A DNA stretch of 64,000 bases from Rhodobacteraceae bacterium (ex Bugula neritina AB1) (GCA_001730095.1 MDLF01000074.1:310001-374000); one strand, 5' to 3'. Shown: positions 18,593 to 28,450, numbered from the stretch's first letter. The notes: a model not told the origin generated them from the sequence alone. Numbers and translations are program-made.

Positions 18593-19141
18593 ATGAAAGC
18601 TGGCGTAGAGCTGCCCGACGTGACCTTCCACACCCGCGTCCGCGACGAAGCGATCGAGGGCCCGAACCCGTTCCGCTGGGAAGACAAGACCACCGCTGAC
18701 TACTTTGCAGGCAAGCGCGTTGTGCTGTTCTCCCTGCCGGGCGCCTTCACCCCCACCTGCTCCACCTTCCAGCTGCCAGGCTTTGAAAAAGGCTTTGCCG
18801 ATTTCCAGGCCCAAGGCATCGACGCGATCTACTGCATGTCGGTCAACGACAGCTTTGTGATGAATGCCTGGGCGCGCGCACAGGATCTGAAAAACGTGGA
18901 AGTGATCCCGGACGGCTCTGGCGTGTTCACCCACAAGATGGGCATGCTGGTCGCCAAGGATAATCTGGGCTTCGGCAACCGCTCCTGGCGCTATGCTGCC
19001 ATCATCAACAACGGTGTTGTTGAGGCATGGTTCGAAGAGCCGGGCCTGGCCGACAACCACGGCGAAGACCCCTATGGCGTGTCCTCCCCGGAGACCGTTC
19101 TGAACCACCTGAAAGAGGCCAAAGCAGCGGTTCCGGCCTAA
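18593..19141 (+). CDS. Peroxiredoxin (Prx5 type)
   Basis: The 182-aa thiol peroxidase reduces hydrogen peroxide and organic hydroperoxides, probably with glutathione or a glutaredoxin as reductant. The peroxidatic cysteine is C56 in LPGAFTPTCSTFQLPGF. Other Prx5 features are YCMSVNDSFVMNAW and DGSGVFTHKMGM. I chose ATG 18593 (MKAGVELPDVTFHT) because AGGAG lies at 18579-18583; an upstream in-frame ATG at 18563 lacks this. The gene is monocistronic, ending at a clear terminator. Confidence 0.93.
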   Translation: MKAGVELPDVTFHTRVRDEAIEGPNPFRWEDKTTADYFAGKRVVLFSLPGAFTPTCSTFQLPGFEKGFADFQAQGIDAIYCMSVNDSFVMNAWARAQDLKNVEVIPDGSGVFTHKMGMLVAKDNLGFGNRSWRYAAIINNGVVEAWFEEPGLADNHGEDPYGVSSPETVLNHLKEAKAAVPA

Positions 19142-19168
19142 GGCCCCCCTGTCCTTTCCAGCCTTCAG

Positions 19169-19196
19169 ACGGGTCCGCCATTTGCGGGCCCGTTTT
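19169..19196 (+). terminator. Intrinsic terminator after peroxiredoxin
   Basis: ACGGGTCCGC (19169-19178) pairs with GCGGGCCCGT (19184-19193), with one G-T wobble, followed by TTTTCTTTT. It lies 28 nt after the stop codon. Confidence 0.85.
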
Positions 19197-19213
19197 CTTT
19201 TGCCACGCCCCCG

Positions 19214-20287
19214 TCAGCCGATCATTTCCTCGTATTTCGGACTGGTTTCACCGTAAAACTCAGCCAGGTGCTGCAGGGCAATCCGCAGCACAACCTTGCC
19301 AGAGCGCGCAGGCCAGCCCAGATTGCGCTCGGCCGTCTCAAGCCCCTCCAGATGACAGCAGCAGCGCAGCGCAATGTCGCTGAGCCCCGCCCCCAGCTTC
19401 TTCAAAGCTTGTGTCATTCTCTGATGCGCGTCAGCGGCGGCCTGGTGGCTGTTGCTGCGCAACGGATGGTTTCCCTGCGCAAAATACAGCTCCTCCTGCA
19501 TCAGGTGGCTGCTGATCTGCGCCAGCTCAAAATCCTCGCGCAAGCGCCTGCCGGCCCGAACCATCGGCTCGGTCAGGAATGTCTTGCCATCCTTGTCCGA
19601 CAGCCTGGCCAGCATCTCCAGCGGCGTTTCCGCACCGCCATAACGGGACTTGCGGCCTCCTCCCCCCGCCTCGCCGGCCTCAGGCGGCTCGAACGGCGCC
19701 TGGGCTTCAGCAAAGCCCCCCTCCAGCCGGGCGCGGGCGCGGTTTTCCTGGTCGGCTATGATCCGGTTCAGGGCGGCCCGCCCGGCGGCGGTAATCGCGT
19801 AGCGGCTGATACGCCCACGCCGCGAACAGGTAATCCAGCCAGTGAGCGCCAGGGCTCCGGCCAGAGGCCGTGACACTGCGACTTTCTGCCCGTCTGCCTC
19901 CTGGCCTTCGCGCACAACCACGGCCATTTCCATGCCCTCGGCAGCTGCCAGAACAGCACCGCCGCGGCTGAGCAGGGTCAGCACACTGGCCGCCTCGCGA
20001 TCAAAGCCCGACTTTAGGCTGCGGCTGACGGCAGAGGGCGGTTCAGCTTTGCCCGGTTTCACCGAAACGGACTTCAGACGCCCGGCCAAATAGGTCAGCA
20101 CCTCGTCTATCAGCGGGTCATCCCGCAGGGTTTCCACCCGACGGACCTGCCGCAGAATGGTGGATGGGTGGCAACCCGCCTTGCGGGCCAGCTGCCGGAT
20201 CGGGCGGCCTGCCTCGGTGTGCTGAAGGTAGCGGCATGTTTCCAGCGGCACCCAGCCAGGAAAGGGTGCCTGTGTCATGTTTTGCAT
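19214..20287 (-). CDS. DUF6456-type helix-turn-helix protein
   Basis: The 357-aa protein has an N-terminal HTH (about residues 27-55, PIRQLARKAGCHPSTILRQV) and a C-terminal domain of the DUF6456 kind (SRYGGAETPLEMLARLSD and LTEPMVRAGRRLREDFELAQ). This architecture is typical of Rhodobacteraceae and has no established function that I know of; a DNA-binding regulatory role is inferred. ATG 20287 is preceded by GGGGG six bases away; ATG 20278 is an alternative. It is transcribed away from the DUF6477 gene across a 232-nt gap, and the two usually occur together. Confidence 0.8.
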   Translation of the reverse strand: MQNMTQAPFPGWVPLETCRYLQHTEAGRPIRQLARKAGCHPSTILRQVRRVETLRDDPLIDEVLTYLAGRLKSVSVKPGKAEPPSAVSRSLKSGFDREAASVLTLLSRGGAVLAAAEGMEMAVVVREGQEADGQKVAVSRPLAGALALTGWITCSRRGRISRYAITAAGRAALNRIIADQENRARARLEGGFAEAQAPFEPPEAGEAGGGGRKSRYGGAETPLEMLARLSDKDGKTFLTEPMVRAGRRLREDFELAQISSHLMQEELYFAQGNHPLRSNSHQAAADAHQRMTQALKKLGAGLSDIALRCCCHLEGLETAERNLGWPARSGKVVLRIALQHLAEFYGETSPKYEEMIG

Positions 20288-20519
20288 TCTTAACCCCCGG
20301 TCGTGAGCCAGGCTGCCGGGCCAGCCGCATTTGATGGTACCTGCGGCATGTCCCATTTTGCCCGGCCTGATTTGGACAAAAGCGCGGATCGGAGGTCATT
20401 GTTTCCAGAAAAAACATAATCATTACAAAACATACCGTTCGCCGGTTGCCACCTCTCCGCAACGCCACCTTGGGTTGTGTTATAGCAGAGCCAGTTCAGA
20501 GATTGGAAAGGAGACGATC

Positions 20520-20825
20520 ATGCAGGACGTATTCAGCCGCGTTTCGTTGCTCCGGCGCCCGCGGATTCTATCGCGGGCCGCCCGCCTTGGAGCCAGGAAT
20601 TACAGTCGCAAACGCGATCTGCGCCGGATCCTGGGCTATGGCGAGATGCCAAGACCTGCTGCCGCAGTTATGCGCCTGCTGGAACTGGAGGAGACACTGA
20701 ATACAGCGCGCAAGACCGGCGAAGCCGGATATTCAATGATCCGCCATGTGGATGTGCTGATTGCCCTGGCCGGCGAGACCGGCTTTTTGCGCTCTGGCGC
20801 GCATACAAAAACGGCGGCCCCGTAG
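20520..20825 (+). CDS. DUF6477-family small protein
   Basis: This is a 101-aa basic protein beginning MQDVFSRVSLLRRPRILSR, with a well-placed AAAGGAG ribosome site just upstream of ATG 20520. Its N-terminal half is arginine-rich (RAARLGARNYSRKRDLRRIL); the rest is helical. I recognise it as the short protein that accompanies the DUF6456 gene in roseobacters; its function is unknown. A GC-rich hairpin (CGGCGG at 20812-20817 with CCGCCG at 20828-20833) overlaps the stop codon and may serve as a terminator. Confidence 0.75.
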   Translation: MQDVFSRVSLLRRPRILSRAARLGARNYSRKRDLRRILGYGEMPRPAAAVMRLLELEETLNTARKTGEAGYSMIRHVDVLIALAGETGFLRSGAHTKTAAP

Positions 20826-20883
20826 GACCGCCGCTTTGCTGTGGCACAGAGAGATCCCCCTGCACAGGAATTCGCCACCGCGC

Positions 20884-22428
20884 TTACATGAAGGCGTCAG
20901 GCATGGATTCCTTTTTCTTGGCGACATATTCGTCCAGCGCCATTTTGATCGCAGGATCCAGCGCAGGCTGCTCGTAGGTGGCAAGCAGTTTCTCGACGCG
21001 GTTCTCTGCCAGCGCATAAGTGTCGCGCGAGCCTTCCTCTTCCCACTGCTCGAAAGGTTTGTAGTCGAGCACGTCGGTCTTCCAGAAGGCCGATTTGAAG
21101 TTGGCTTGCGTGTGTTCGCAGCCAAGGTAGTGACCGCCGGGACCAACCTCGCGGATGGCCGCCATCGCCTGGGCGTTTTCGTCCACCGACACGCCTTTGG
21201 CCAAGCCGTGCAGCACGCCCAGCTGGTCGGCGTCCATCACGAATTTCTCGAAGTCTGCGACCAGGCCGCCTTCGAGCCAGCCACAGGAGTGCAGCATGAA
21301 GTTCACGCCGGACAGCAGACCCATGTTGAGCGAGTTGGCGGTTTCATAAGCCGCCTGCGCGTCGGGCAGTTTGGAGCCGCAGAACGAGCCGGCCGAGCGG
21401 AACGGCAGGTTCAGACGGCGGGCCAGCTGGCCTGCGCCATACGTGATGTGGGAGGCCTCCGGGGTGCCAAAGGTCGGCGCACCAGAATTCATGTCGATCG
21501 AGGTCACCATGGCACCGAAGATCACCGGCGCGCCGGCCCGGCACAGCTGGCTATAGGCGACGCCGGCCAGAACCTCTGCCAGAACCTGCGTCAGCGTGCC
21601 GGCGACCGACACCGGCGCCATGGCGCCACCGACGATAAACGGCGAGACGATGCAGGCCTGCATGTTCTTTGCATAGACTTCCAGCGATCCCATCATCACG
21701 TCGTCGAAGGTCATCGGCGAGTTGATGTTGGTCAGCGAGGTCATCACGGTGTTGTTCTGCACGAACTCCTCGCCGAACAGGATGCCTGCCATATCAACAG
21801 AATCCTGCGCCCGGCTGGGTTCGGTCACCGAGCCCATGAACGGCTTGTCGCTGAGGGTCATATGCGCCATCAGCATGTCCAGGTGGCGCTTGTTCACCGG
21901 GATGTCGGTGGGTTCGCAAACGGTGCCGCCGGAATGGTGCAGCCATTTGGACATATAAGCCAGTTTCACGAACTTGCTGAAGTCATCCATGGTCGCATAG
22001 CGGCGGCCGCCGCTGCGGTCGCGCACAAACGGCGGGCCGTAAACCGGGGCCAGAACCAGGTTCTTGCCGCCGATGACGACGGATTTCTCCGGGTTGCGGG
22101 CATGCTGGGTAAATTCGGACGGTGCAGTGGAGCACAGTTTACGGGCCAGGCCGCGGGGAATGCGGACGCGTTCGCCATCGACATCGGCGCCGGCATCACG
22201 CCAGCGCTGCAGCGCCGCCGGATTGTCAACAAAGTTGACGCCGACTTCTTCCAGAATCGTTTCCGCGTTGTATTCGATGATTTCCAGCGCTTCCTCATTC
22301 AGAACTTCAAAGTTCGGAATGTTGCGCTCAATATACTTGGCGGTCTCGATCTTTACGCTGGTGCGCTCGGCGCGGCGGGCGGCGCCTCCGCCTCCACGGG
22401 CACGGCGGCGCGGGGCTGCTTCTGTCAT
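20884..22428 (-). CDS. Trimethylamine methyltransferase (MttB) family protein, non-pyrrolysine
   Basis: The 514-aa protein belongs to the MttB superfamily (GVNFVDNPAALQRWRDAGAD, VYGPPFVRDRSGGRRYATM, GAQLARRLNLPFRS-like QLARRLNLPFRSAGSFCGSK, MGLLSGVNFMLHSCGWLEGG, GPGGHYLGCEHT). True trimethylamine methyltransferases contain an in-frame amber codon for pyrrolysine; this frame is uninterrupted, so it belongs to the large non-Pyl group that includes glycine-betaine, proline-betaine and carnitine demethylases. A quaternary amine is the likely methyl donor, but which one is unknown. Neither a corrinoid protein nor a corrinoid methyltransferase is adjacent. The N-terminus is very Arg/Ala/Gly-rich (RRRARGGGGAARRAER). 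Confidence 0.88.
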   Translation of the reverse strand: MTEAAPRRRARGGGGAARRAERTSVKIETAKYIERNIPNFEVLNEEALEIIEYNAETILEEVGVNFVDNPAALQRWRDAGADVDGERVRIPRGLARKLCSTAPSEFTQHARNPEKSVVIGGKNLVLAPVYGPPFVRDRSGGRRYATMDDFSKFVKLAYMSKWLHHSGGTVCEPTDIPVNKRHLDMLMAHMTLSDKPFMGSVTEPSRAQDSVDMAGILFGEEFVQNNTVMTSLTNINSPMTFDDVMMGSLEVYAKNMQACIVSPFIVGGAMAPVSVAGTLTQVLAEVLAGVAYSQLCRAGAPVIFGAMVTSIDMNSGAPTFGTPEASHITYGAGQLARRLNLPFRSAGSFCGSKLPDAQAAYETANSLNMGLLSGVNFMLHSCGWLEGGLVADFEKFVMDADQLGVLHGLAKGVSVDENAQAMAAIREVGPGGHYLGCEHTQANFKSAFWKTDVLDYKPFEQWEEEGSRDTYALAENRVEKLLATYEQPALDPAIKMALDEYVAKKKESMPDAFM

Positions 22429-22672
22429 GGTTTATCCTCACCACAGGCATTTCATTGCGAAGGGTATTATAACCCTCGTGCAGTCCGCCGCCGCAGGATT
22501 GCGGCCATTCAAGTTGAAAAGCGACATTGCCGCCGCAATTTCCTCCGCGTCAGTGGACTTTGGCATACTTCGTGCGGTGTGAACCGCGCTCCTGCGCACA
22601 AATGACAAACGGCAGGCGGTCCGTTGCCCAAACCCTCTTGCAGAGAACGCGTTCCTGCCCTATGGCGCGTGC

Positions 22673-24241
22673 ATGACAGAGACATCCCATGACCGCCTTC
22701 TCATCATCGACTTCGGCAGCCAGGTCACGCAGCTGATTGCGCGCCGCCTGCGCGAGCTGAATGTCTATTGCGAAATCCACCCCTATCAGAATGTCACCAT
22801 GGACTTTGTGCGCAAGATGGCGCCCAAGGCGGTGATCTTCTCGGGCGGGCCGGACAGCGTGACCCGCGAAGGGTCGCCACGGGCCCCGCAGGAGATCTTT
22901 GATCTGGGGGTGCCGATCCTGGGCATCTGCTATGGCCAGCAGGTGATGATGCACCAGCTGGGCGGCAAGGTCGAAAGCGGCCACGGCACCGCCGAATTCG
23001 GCCGCGCCTTTGTAACCCCCACCGTCGAGCGCCTGGAGCTGCTGGACGGCTGGTTCGCAGATGATGCCGACCGCGAGCAGGTCTGGATGAGCCACGGCGA
23101 CCACGTCAGCGACATTGCCCCGGGGTTCCAGGTCTACGGCACCTCCCCCAACGCGCCTTTTGCCATCACCGCTGATGTGTCGCGTAATTTCTACGCCGTG
23201 CAGTTCCATCCGGAAGTGCATCACACCCCCAATGGCGCCAAACTTTATGAGAATTTCGTCAAGCTGGCGGGTTTCAAAGGCGACTGGACCATGGGCGCCT
23301 ACCGCGAGCAGATGATCGAAAAGATCCGCGCGCAGGTCGGCGACAAGCAGGTGATCTGCGGATTGTCCGGCGGCGTTGACAGTTCCGTCGCAGCGATCCT
23401 GATCCACGAGGCCATCGGCGACCAGCTGACCTGCGTGTTTGTGGACCACGGCCTGTTGCGCAAGAACGAGGCGCAAGAAGTTGTCGCGATGTTCCGCGAC
23501 AACTACAACATCAAGCTGATCCATGCGGATGAGAGCGATTTGTTCCTGGGGGAGCTGGACGGCCAGTCGGACCCGGAAACCAAACGCAAGATTATCGGCA
23601 AGCTGTTCATCGACGTGTTCCAGAAACACGCAGACACCATCGACGGCGCCGAGTTCCTGGCGCAGGGCACATTGTACCCGGATGTGATCGAATCCGTGTC
23701 CTTCTCGGGCGGGCCTTCTGTCACCATCAAGTCGCACCACAATGTGGGCGGCCTGCCGGAGAAGATGGGCCTGAAACTGGTCGAGCCACTGCGCGAGCTG
23801 TTCAAGGACGAGGTCCGCGCCCTGGGCCGCGAGCTGGGCCTGCCGCAAAGCTTCATCGGGCGCCACCCCTTCCCCGGACCGGGCCTGGCAATCCGCTGCC
23901 CCGGTGAAATCACCCGCGAGAAGCTGGAGATCCTGCGCGAGGCGGATGCAATCTATATCGACCAGATCCGCAAGCACGGCCTTTATGATGACATCTGGCA
24001 GGCCTTCGTGGCGATCCTTCCGGTCCGCACTGTCGGCGTGATGGGCGATGGCCGCACCTATGACTATGCCTGCGCCCTGCGCGCGGTAACCTCGGTGGAT
24101 GGGATGACGGCGGATTACTACCCCTTCAGCCATGAATTCCTGGGAGAAACCGCCACACGGATCATCAACGAGGTCAAAGGCATCAACCGCTGCACCTATG
24201 ACATCACCTCGAAGCCTCCGGGCACGATCGAGTGGGAATGA
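22673..24241 (+). CDS. guaA: GMP synthase (glutamine-hydrolysing)
   Basis: GuaA converts XMP to GMP using glutamine-derived ammonia. The 522-aa protein has the class I amidotransferase domain (catalytic Cys in GICYGQQVM, His in [10 protein letters not shown]), the ATP pyrophosphatase P-loop [10 protein letters not shown], and the C-terminal dimerisation domain ending PPGTIEWE. Length and order match the family. It stands alone, with a strong terminator after it, and is divergent from the MttB-family gene across 244 nt. Confidence 0.97.
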   Translation: MTETSHDRLLIIDFGSQVTQLIARRLRELNVYCEIHPYQNVTMDFVRKMAPKAVIFSGGPDSVTREGSPRAPQEIFDLGVPILGICYGQQVMMHQLGGKVESGHGTAEFGRAFVTPTVERLELLDGWFADDADREQVWMSHGDHVSDIAPGFQVYGTSPNAPFAITADVSRNFYAVQFHPEVHHTPNGAKLYENFVKLAGFKGDWTMGAYREQMIEKIRAQVGDKQVICGLSGGVDSSVAAILIHEAIGDQLTCVFVDHGLLRKNEAQEVVAMFRDNYNIKLIHADESDLFLGELDGQSDPETKRKIIGKLFIDVFQKHADTIDGAEFLAQGTLYPDVIESVSFSGGPSVTIKSHHNVGGLPEKMGLKLVEPLRELFKDEVRALGRELGLPQSFIGRHPFPGPGLAIRCPGEITREKLEILREADAIYIDQIRKHGLYDDIWQAFVAILPVRTVGVMGDGRTYDYACALRAVTSVDGMTADYYPFSHEFLGETATRIINEVKGINRCTYDITSKPPGTIEWE

Positions 24242-24256
24242 TCTGAAACCTTGAGA

Positions 24257-24284
24257 CCCCGGCCGGATTGGCCGGGGTTTTCTT
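24257..24284 (+). terminator. Intrinsic terminator after guaA
   Basis: CCCCGGCC (24257-24264) and GGCCGGGG (24270-24277) form a perfect 8-bp stem with a 5-nt loop followed by TTTTCTTTT, 16 nt after the guaA stop. Confidence 0.92.
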
Positions 24285-24372
24285 TTACCCGTTTCCTTTG
24301 CGCCTCATGGGTAACCAAACCCTCAGATATTTTTGAAAGTACCCTCCAAATACTACTGGTTCGGTGAATTCG

Positions 24373-25184
24373 ATGATCATTTGCCACCTGCCGATGCTTA
24401 TCCTCATCAAGACTAATGAGGTTGGCGGCACGCCCTTTGAAATTGCATTGTCCAGTTTATGCAATGAAACCAGTGTGATCACGCCGATTTCCCCGAACGA
24501 TGAAATCACCCCCGCGGATCTGGGGTCCTCGGGGGCTCAGAACCACCAGCGCCAGATCTGGCCGGATGGTACTGAAACCGATGCGGCATTCGTCAGCCAT
24601 ATCCCGGCAGCCGAAGTGACGGCGTTTGTGCCGAAGGAAATCCGGGGCAGCGACACCAAGGTCACCATCTGCCGTGAACCCTACGACGCAGCCCTTTCCT
24701 GATACGATTGGGAGAGGGCGAATTCGTGGCCAAACATGTCGGTCGCGATGACTTCCAGAACATCACGCTTCCTTGGCAATGGTATCTGGACATGAGCTAT
24801 AGCAATGTCATCCTGAAACCTGACAAGTTTCGCCCCTTGGGGCAGGTCGGCTGTGCAATCTGGTACGCTCTGGAGATGGAAGCCCGCTACGCCTACTATC
24901 TGCTGAAATTCGGCCTGCAGATCAACTTTGTCGAAACAAAACTGGAAGAGGCAACCAAGCCGGAAGGTGCGGCCAAACTGCTGGCCGATCTGGGTCACAA
25001 CGGCGTTCCGCAGCTCCCGGAAAAGAAGAATGCGACCCGTAACCCGTCGGAGGTGACTGAGGCGCTGACCGCCGAAATCCGCACGCTGCTGGACCGTCTG
25101 AACTTTGATCCGGTGGCGGCGGCGGCCTATATCAGCGAGGGCCGCTCGCTGGATGGATCAGCCCTGCGCAGCGCAGCGGCCTGA
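24373..25184 (+). pseudogene. Probable broken sulfotransferase-like gene
   Basis: Two adjacent frames seem to be parts of one gene. The first (ATG 24373 to TGA at 24700-24702) reads MIICHLPMLILIKTNEVGGT and later TVxICREPYDAALS-like TICREPYDAALS, which resemble the nucleotide-binding N-terminus (IFIKTxKTxGTS) and the following REPY segment of sulfotransferase-like proteins known from roseobacters and cyanobacteria. After the stop the same frame continues YDWE, then the reading shifts to the next frame (from about 24708), which encodes a further 150 or so residues (KHVGRDDFQNITLPWQWYLD). A CGA-to-TGA change plus a frameshift within about 20 bases would explain this. The family call is from memory of motifs, not a search. 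The alternative is two independent small hypothetical genes. Confidence 0.5.
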
Positions 25185-25336
25185 GGATGGATGGCCTGAA
25201 GGCAGGCTGATCCCGGACGTCTCTGTTCAGGCTCTGTATTCAGATTCAGTTCTTCTGCCCCCTGCCCTACGGCGGAATGTCTTGACGCCCAAAGACTTTC
25301 CGCTTCTGCTCTGCGCAAAAGATCAAGAGGGCAGGC

Positions 25337-26215
25337 ATGACACAAGGCGAGACGCGCGCAGGGCTGGCGGCGCTGTGGATGGTTGGGGCGATCGTGTCCT
25401 TTTCTGCCATGGCCATTGCCGGGCGTGAGGCCGGGCTGGCGCTGGATACCTTTGAAATCATGGCGTACCGAAGCCTGGTCGGGATACTGATCGTGGTTGC
25501 GGTTCTGACCGCCGCGGGGCGCTGGCATCTGGTCCGGCGGCAACGGCTGGGTCTGCATCTGCTGCGCAACATCTTCCATTTCACCGGTCAAAACCTGTGG
25601 TTTCTGGCGGTCACGCTGATCCCGCTGGCACAGGTGTTTGCGCTGGAGTTTACCTCTCCCTTATGGGTCATCATCCTGTCGCCGCTTTTACTGGGTGAAA
25701 CACTGACCCGGCGGCGGATCCTGGCCGCCGCACTTGGATTTGCGGGCATTCTGATCGTCGCACGCCCAAGCCCGGAAACCATGAGCCTTGGGCTGGCTGC
25801 GGCGGCCAGCTGCGCCATTTTCTTCGCTCTGACTGCCATTTTGACCAAAAGGCTGACCCGGCATGAAGACACCGCCTCCATCCTGTTCTGGCTTACTGCC
25901 ATGCAGCTGGTGATGGGGCTGGTTGCAGCAGGCTGGGACGGCGACATGGCCCTGCCGGATGCAGGCACCCTGCCTTGGCTAGTGCTGATCGGCATTGCCG
26001 GTCTGACCGCGCATTTCTGCCTGACCACTGCCCTTTCGCTGGCCCCCGCCAGTGTGGTGGTGCCGGTGGATTTTGCCCGGCTTCCGGCCATCGCCATTCT
26101 TGGCATGGTGATCTACGGAGAGCTGCTGGACGCCTGGGTGCTGGGCGGCGCCGCGGTCATCTGCATTGCAAATTATCTGAATATAGTTGCAGGCCAGCCG
26201 CGCAGAACCCCATAA
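25337..26215 (+). CDS. DMT-family (EamA) transporter
   Basis: The 292-aa inner-membrane protein has about ten hydrophobic segments and the two-fold EamA repeat: the first from AALWMVGAIVSFSAMAIAGR, the second from LGLAAAASCAIFFALTAILT. Members export amino acids, metabolites or nucleotide-sugar-like compounds; the substrate here cannot be told. ATG 25337 follows AAGAGGGCAGGC, a reasonable ribosome site. It is a single gene, with the FadL-type porin downstream after 110 nt. Confidence 0.9.
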   Translation: MTQGETRAGLAALWMVGAIVSFSAMAIAGREAGLALDTFEIMAYRSLVGILIVVAVLTAAGRWHLVRRQRLGLHLLRNIFHFTGQNLWFLAVTLIPLAQVFALEFTSPLWVIILSPLLLGETLTRRRILAAALGFAGILIVARPSPETMSLGLAAAASCAIFFALTAILTKRLTRHEDTASILFWLTAMQLVMGLVAAGWDGDMALPDAGTLPWLVLIGIAGLTAHFCLTTALSLAPASVVVPVDFARLPAIAILGMVIYGELLDAWVLGGAAVICIANYLNIVAGQPRRTP

Positions 26216-26325
26216 AGCTGACCATATCCGCCAAGTTTCCGTGCGGTTAATATTGATTTGCGGAAATCCCCCAAACTACGTTCGCGTAAAGCGGCCCACC
26301 ATACCCGCCGATGAGGGAGGAACAG

Positions 26326-27420
26326 ATGAAAAAACGCTTCGCAGCGCCAGTGGCGCTGGCATTGATACCCGCAGCAGCCATGGCAGGCGGCGTCGACCGC
26401 TCTGGCCAATCATTGGCGCCTTTGTTTGAAAACGGCAACTACGCGGAATTCTCGCTTGGATATGTCAGCCCGGACGTATCCGGCACCGCGCTTGGCGTGG
26501 AGTCCGGCGATATGGTCGGATCGCATCTCCAGGTGGGAGCAGCCTACAAGCGGGACATCAATGACCGCCTGAGCTTTGCGCTGATTTTTGACCAGCCGTT
26601 CGGCGCCGACGTGGATTACCCGGCAGGCACTGGCTATGTCTTTCAAGGGGCCACCGCAGAACTGAATTCCAACGCGATTAGCGGTGTTCTGCGCTATAAG
26701 TTCAATGACAACTTCAGCGTACATGGCGGTATACGCCTGCAAACGCTGGAAGCCGAAGTGTCTATTCCGGTCTTTGGCAACTATGCCGCGACCGGCGACC
26801 GGGATCAGAGCTTCGGCTATCTGGTCGGGGTTGCCTATGAGCGCCCGGACATCGCACTGCGGATTGCGCTGACTTATTTCTCGGAAGTTGACCATGACAT
26901 CGACACCGTGGAAACCGGCGGCGGGCTGCCGGCAGGACTGGCGACGACGACATCCATCAGTACGCCGCAGGCCGTGAACCTGGATTTTCAGACCGGGATT
27001 GCCAAGGACACCCTGCTTTTTGGTCAAATCCGTTGGGTGGAATGGTCACAATTCAATATCTCGCCCAGCTTCTACACCGGCACCCTGATCGGTGCGCCGC
27101 TGGTCTCCTTTTCTGATGACCGATACACTTACACTCTGGGTGTTGGACGCAGTTTCAACGAGAACTGGTCCGGCTCTGTTTCGGTAAGCTATGAGGAAAC
27201 CCTGGGCGGCTTTCAGTCCAATCTCAGCCCGACCGACGGCCGTCTTGGCCTGACCATCGGCGCAAAATACAAACAGGGCAATATGACCCTGTCCGGCGGT
27301 GTGAACATCACCCGTGTCGGCAGTGCGCAAACCGTGGTCAGCCGCGCGCCCTTTGCCACGTCCGCTTTTGGCGACAACACCTCTGTCGGGGTCGGCTTCA
27401 AGGTGGGCTACAATTTCTGA
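26326..27420 (+). CDS. OmpP1/FadL-type outer-membrane transporter
   Basis: The 364-aa protein is a 14-stranded-type beta-barrel of the FadL/TodX family, which takes long-chain fatty acids or other hydrophobic compounds across the outer membrane. It has a signal peptide (MKKRFAAPVALALIPAAAMA, cleavage before GGVDRSGQ), the typical N-terminal GQSLAPLFENGNYAEFSLGY, and a terminal beta-strand ending in Phe (VGFKVGYNF), the BAM recognition signal. ATG 26326 is preceded by GAGGGAGGAACAG; the frame's earlier ATG at 26311 overlaps that ribosome site and is less likely. Confidence 0.92.
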   Translation: MKKRFAAPVALALIPAAAMAGGVDRSGQSLAPLFENGNYAEFSLGYVSPDVSGTALGVESGDMVGSHLQVGAAYKRDINDRLSFALIFDQPFGADVDYPAGTGYVFQGATAELNSNAISGVLRYKFNDNFSVHGGIRLQTLEAEVSIPVFGNYAATGDRDQSFGYLVGVAYERPDIALRIALTYFSEVDHDIDTVETGGGLPAGLATTTSISTPQAVNLDFQTGIAKDTLLFGQIRWVEWSQFNISPSFYTGTLIGAPLVSFSDDRYTYTLGVGRSFNENWSGSVSVSYEETLGGFQSNLSPTDGRLGLTIGAKYKQGNMTLSGGVNITRVGSAQTVVSRAPFATSAFGDNTSVGVGFKVGYNF

Positions 27421-27456
27421 CACCGTCAGGCGCCCCTGCGGCCCGAAGAAAAGCTG

Positions 27457-27484
27457 CCCCCGCATCCTGCATGCGGGGGTTTTT
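27457..27484 (+). terminator. Intrinsic terminator after the FadL-type gene
   Basis: CCCCCGCAT (27457-27465) and ATGCGGGGG (27471-27479) form a perfect 9-bp stem with a 5-nt loop, followed by TTTTT. Confidence 0.93.
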
Positions 27485-27586
27485 CAATGCCGCCATCTTC
27501 ACCTGCGGCACAAATGCACATGGAATTGACCAAGCCCCCGCAGGTGGCTAGCAAGGCGTGACGACTTTCAGGGACTTGGAACTTCC

Positions 27587-28450
27587 ATGCTTTATTCTTC
27601 TGCACAGGACTGGCGCGATGCGCCCAACAAACGGGTGCTGTTCTTTGGCATGTCCGGGCTAGGCAAAACCTATGTCAGCAATGTTCTGCGCGGCGCAGGC
27701 AGCTGGTTCCACTATTCGATCGATTATCGTATCGGCACGCGCTACATGGGGGAATACATCGCCGACAACGCCAAGGCCGAGGCAATGAAGGTCCCGTTTC
27801 TGCGCGAACTTCTTCTGTCGGACTCGATCTACATTGGCTCCAACATCACGTTTGAGAATCTGACCCCCGTCGCCTCATACCTGGGCAAGCCGGGCAATGA
27901 GACCAAAGGCGGCCTGCCCATCGAGGAATACAAACGTCGTCAGGAACAGTTCCGCGTTGCCGAAATCCGCGCGCTGCTGGATACCGAGTATTTTGAAGGC
28001 CGTGCCCAGCAATTGTATGGCTATCCAAATTTCATCTGCGATACCGGTGGATCAATCTGCGAATGGGTTGATGCCAATGATCCCGAAGACCAGATCCTGA
28101 CCGAGCTCAGCAAGCACACGCTGATGGTCTGGATCAAGGGCAGCGAAGAACACACAGCTGAACTGGTGCGCCGCTTTGACCGCGCGCCCAAGCCAATGTC
28201 CTATCAGCCAGAGTTTCTGAACCGGGTCTGGCAAGACTATCTTCAGGAAAACGGGATATCCGAGGAGGATGTCGACCCAGATGCTTTCATCCGCTGGACC
28301 TATGCCCAGGCGCTGGCACACCGCCAACCCCGCTATCAGGCGATGGCGGACAACTGGGGCGTCACAGTTACCGCTGGCCAGATTTCTGCCGTCAAGGATG
28401 AGACCGGTTTCGTGGAATTGATCGCCGAAGCCCTTGAGGCCCGCGGTTAA
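27587..28450 (+). CDS. P-loop NTPase of unknown role
   Basis: The 287-aa protein has a Walker A motif at residues 21-28 (GMSGLGKT) right after a beta strand (KRVLFF), so it binds a nucleotide. I recognise it only as an ATPase conserved in Rhodobacteraceae. It has several aromatic-rich stretches ([31 protein letters not shown]) and no HTH or membrane segment. It lies 59 nt upstream of metA on the same strand, so a shared transcript is possible, but no link to methionine synthesis is evident. The fold suggests a kinase-like or gluconate-kinase-like P-loop protein; this is a guess. Confidence 0.8.
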   Translation: MLYSSAQDWRDAPNKRVLFFGMSGLGKTYVSNVLRGAGSWFHYSIDYRIGTRYMGEYIADNAKAEAMKVPFLRELLLSDSIYIGSNITFENLTPVASYLGKPGNETKGGLPIEEYKRRQEQFRVAEIRALLDTEYFEGRAQQLYGYPNFICDTGGSICEWVDANDPEDQILTELSKHTLMVWIKGSEEHTAELVRRFDRAPKPMSYQPEFLNRVWQDYLQENGISEEDVDPDAFIRWTYAQALAHRQPRYQAMADNWGVTVTAGQISAVKDETGFVELIAEALEARG

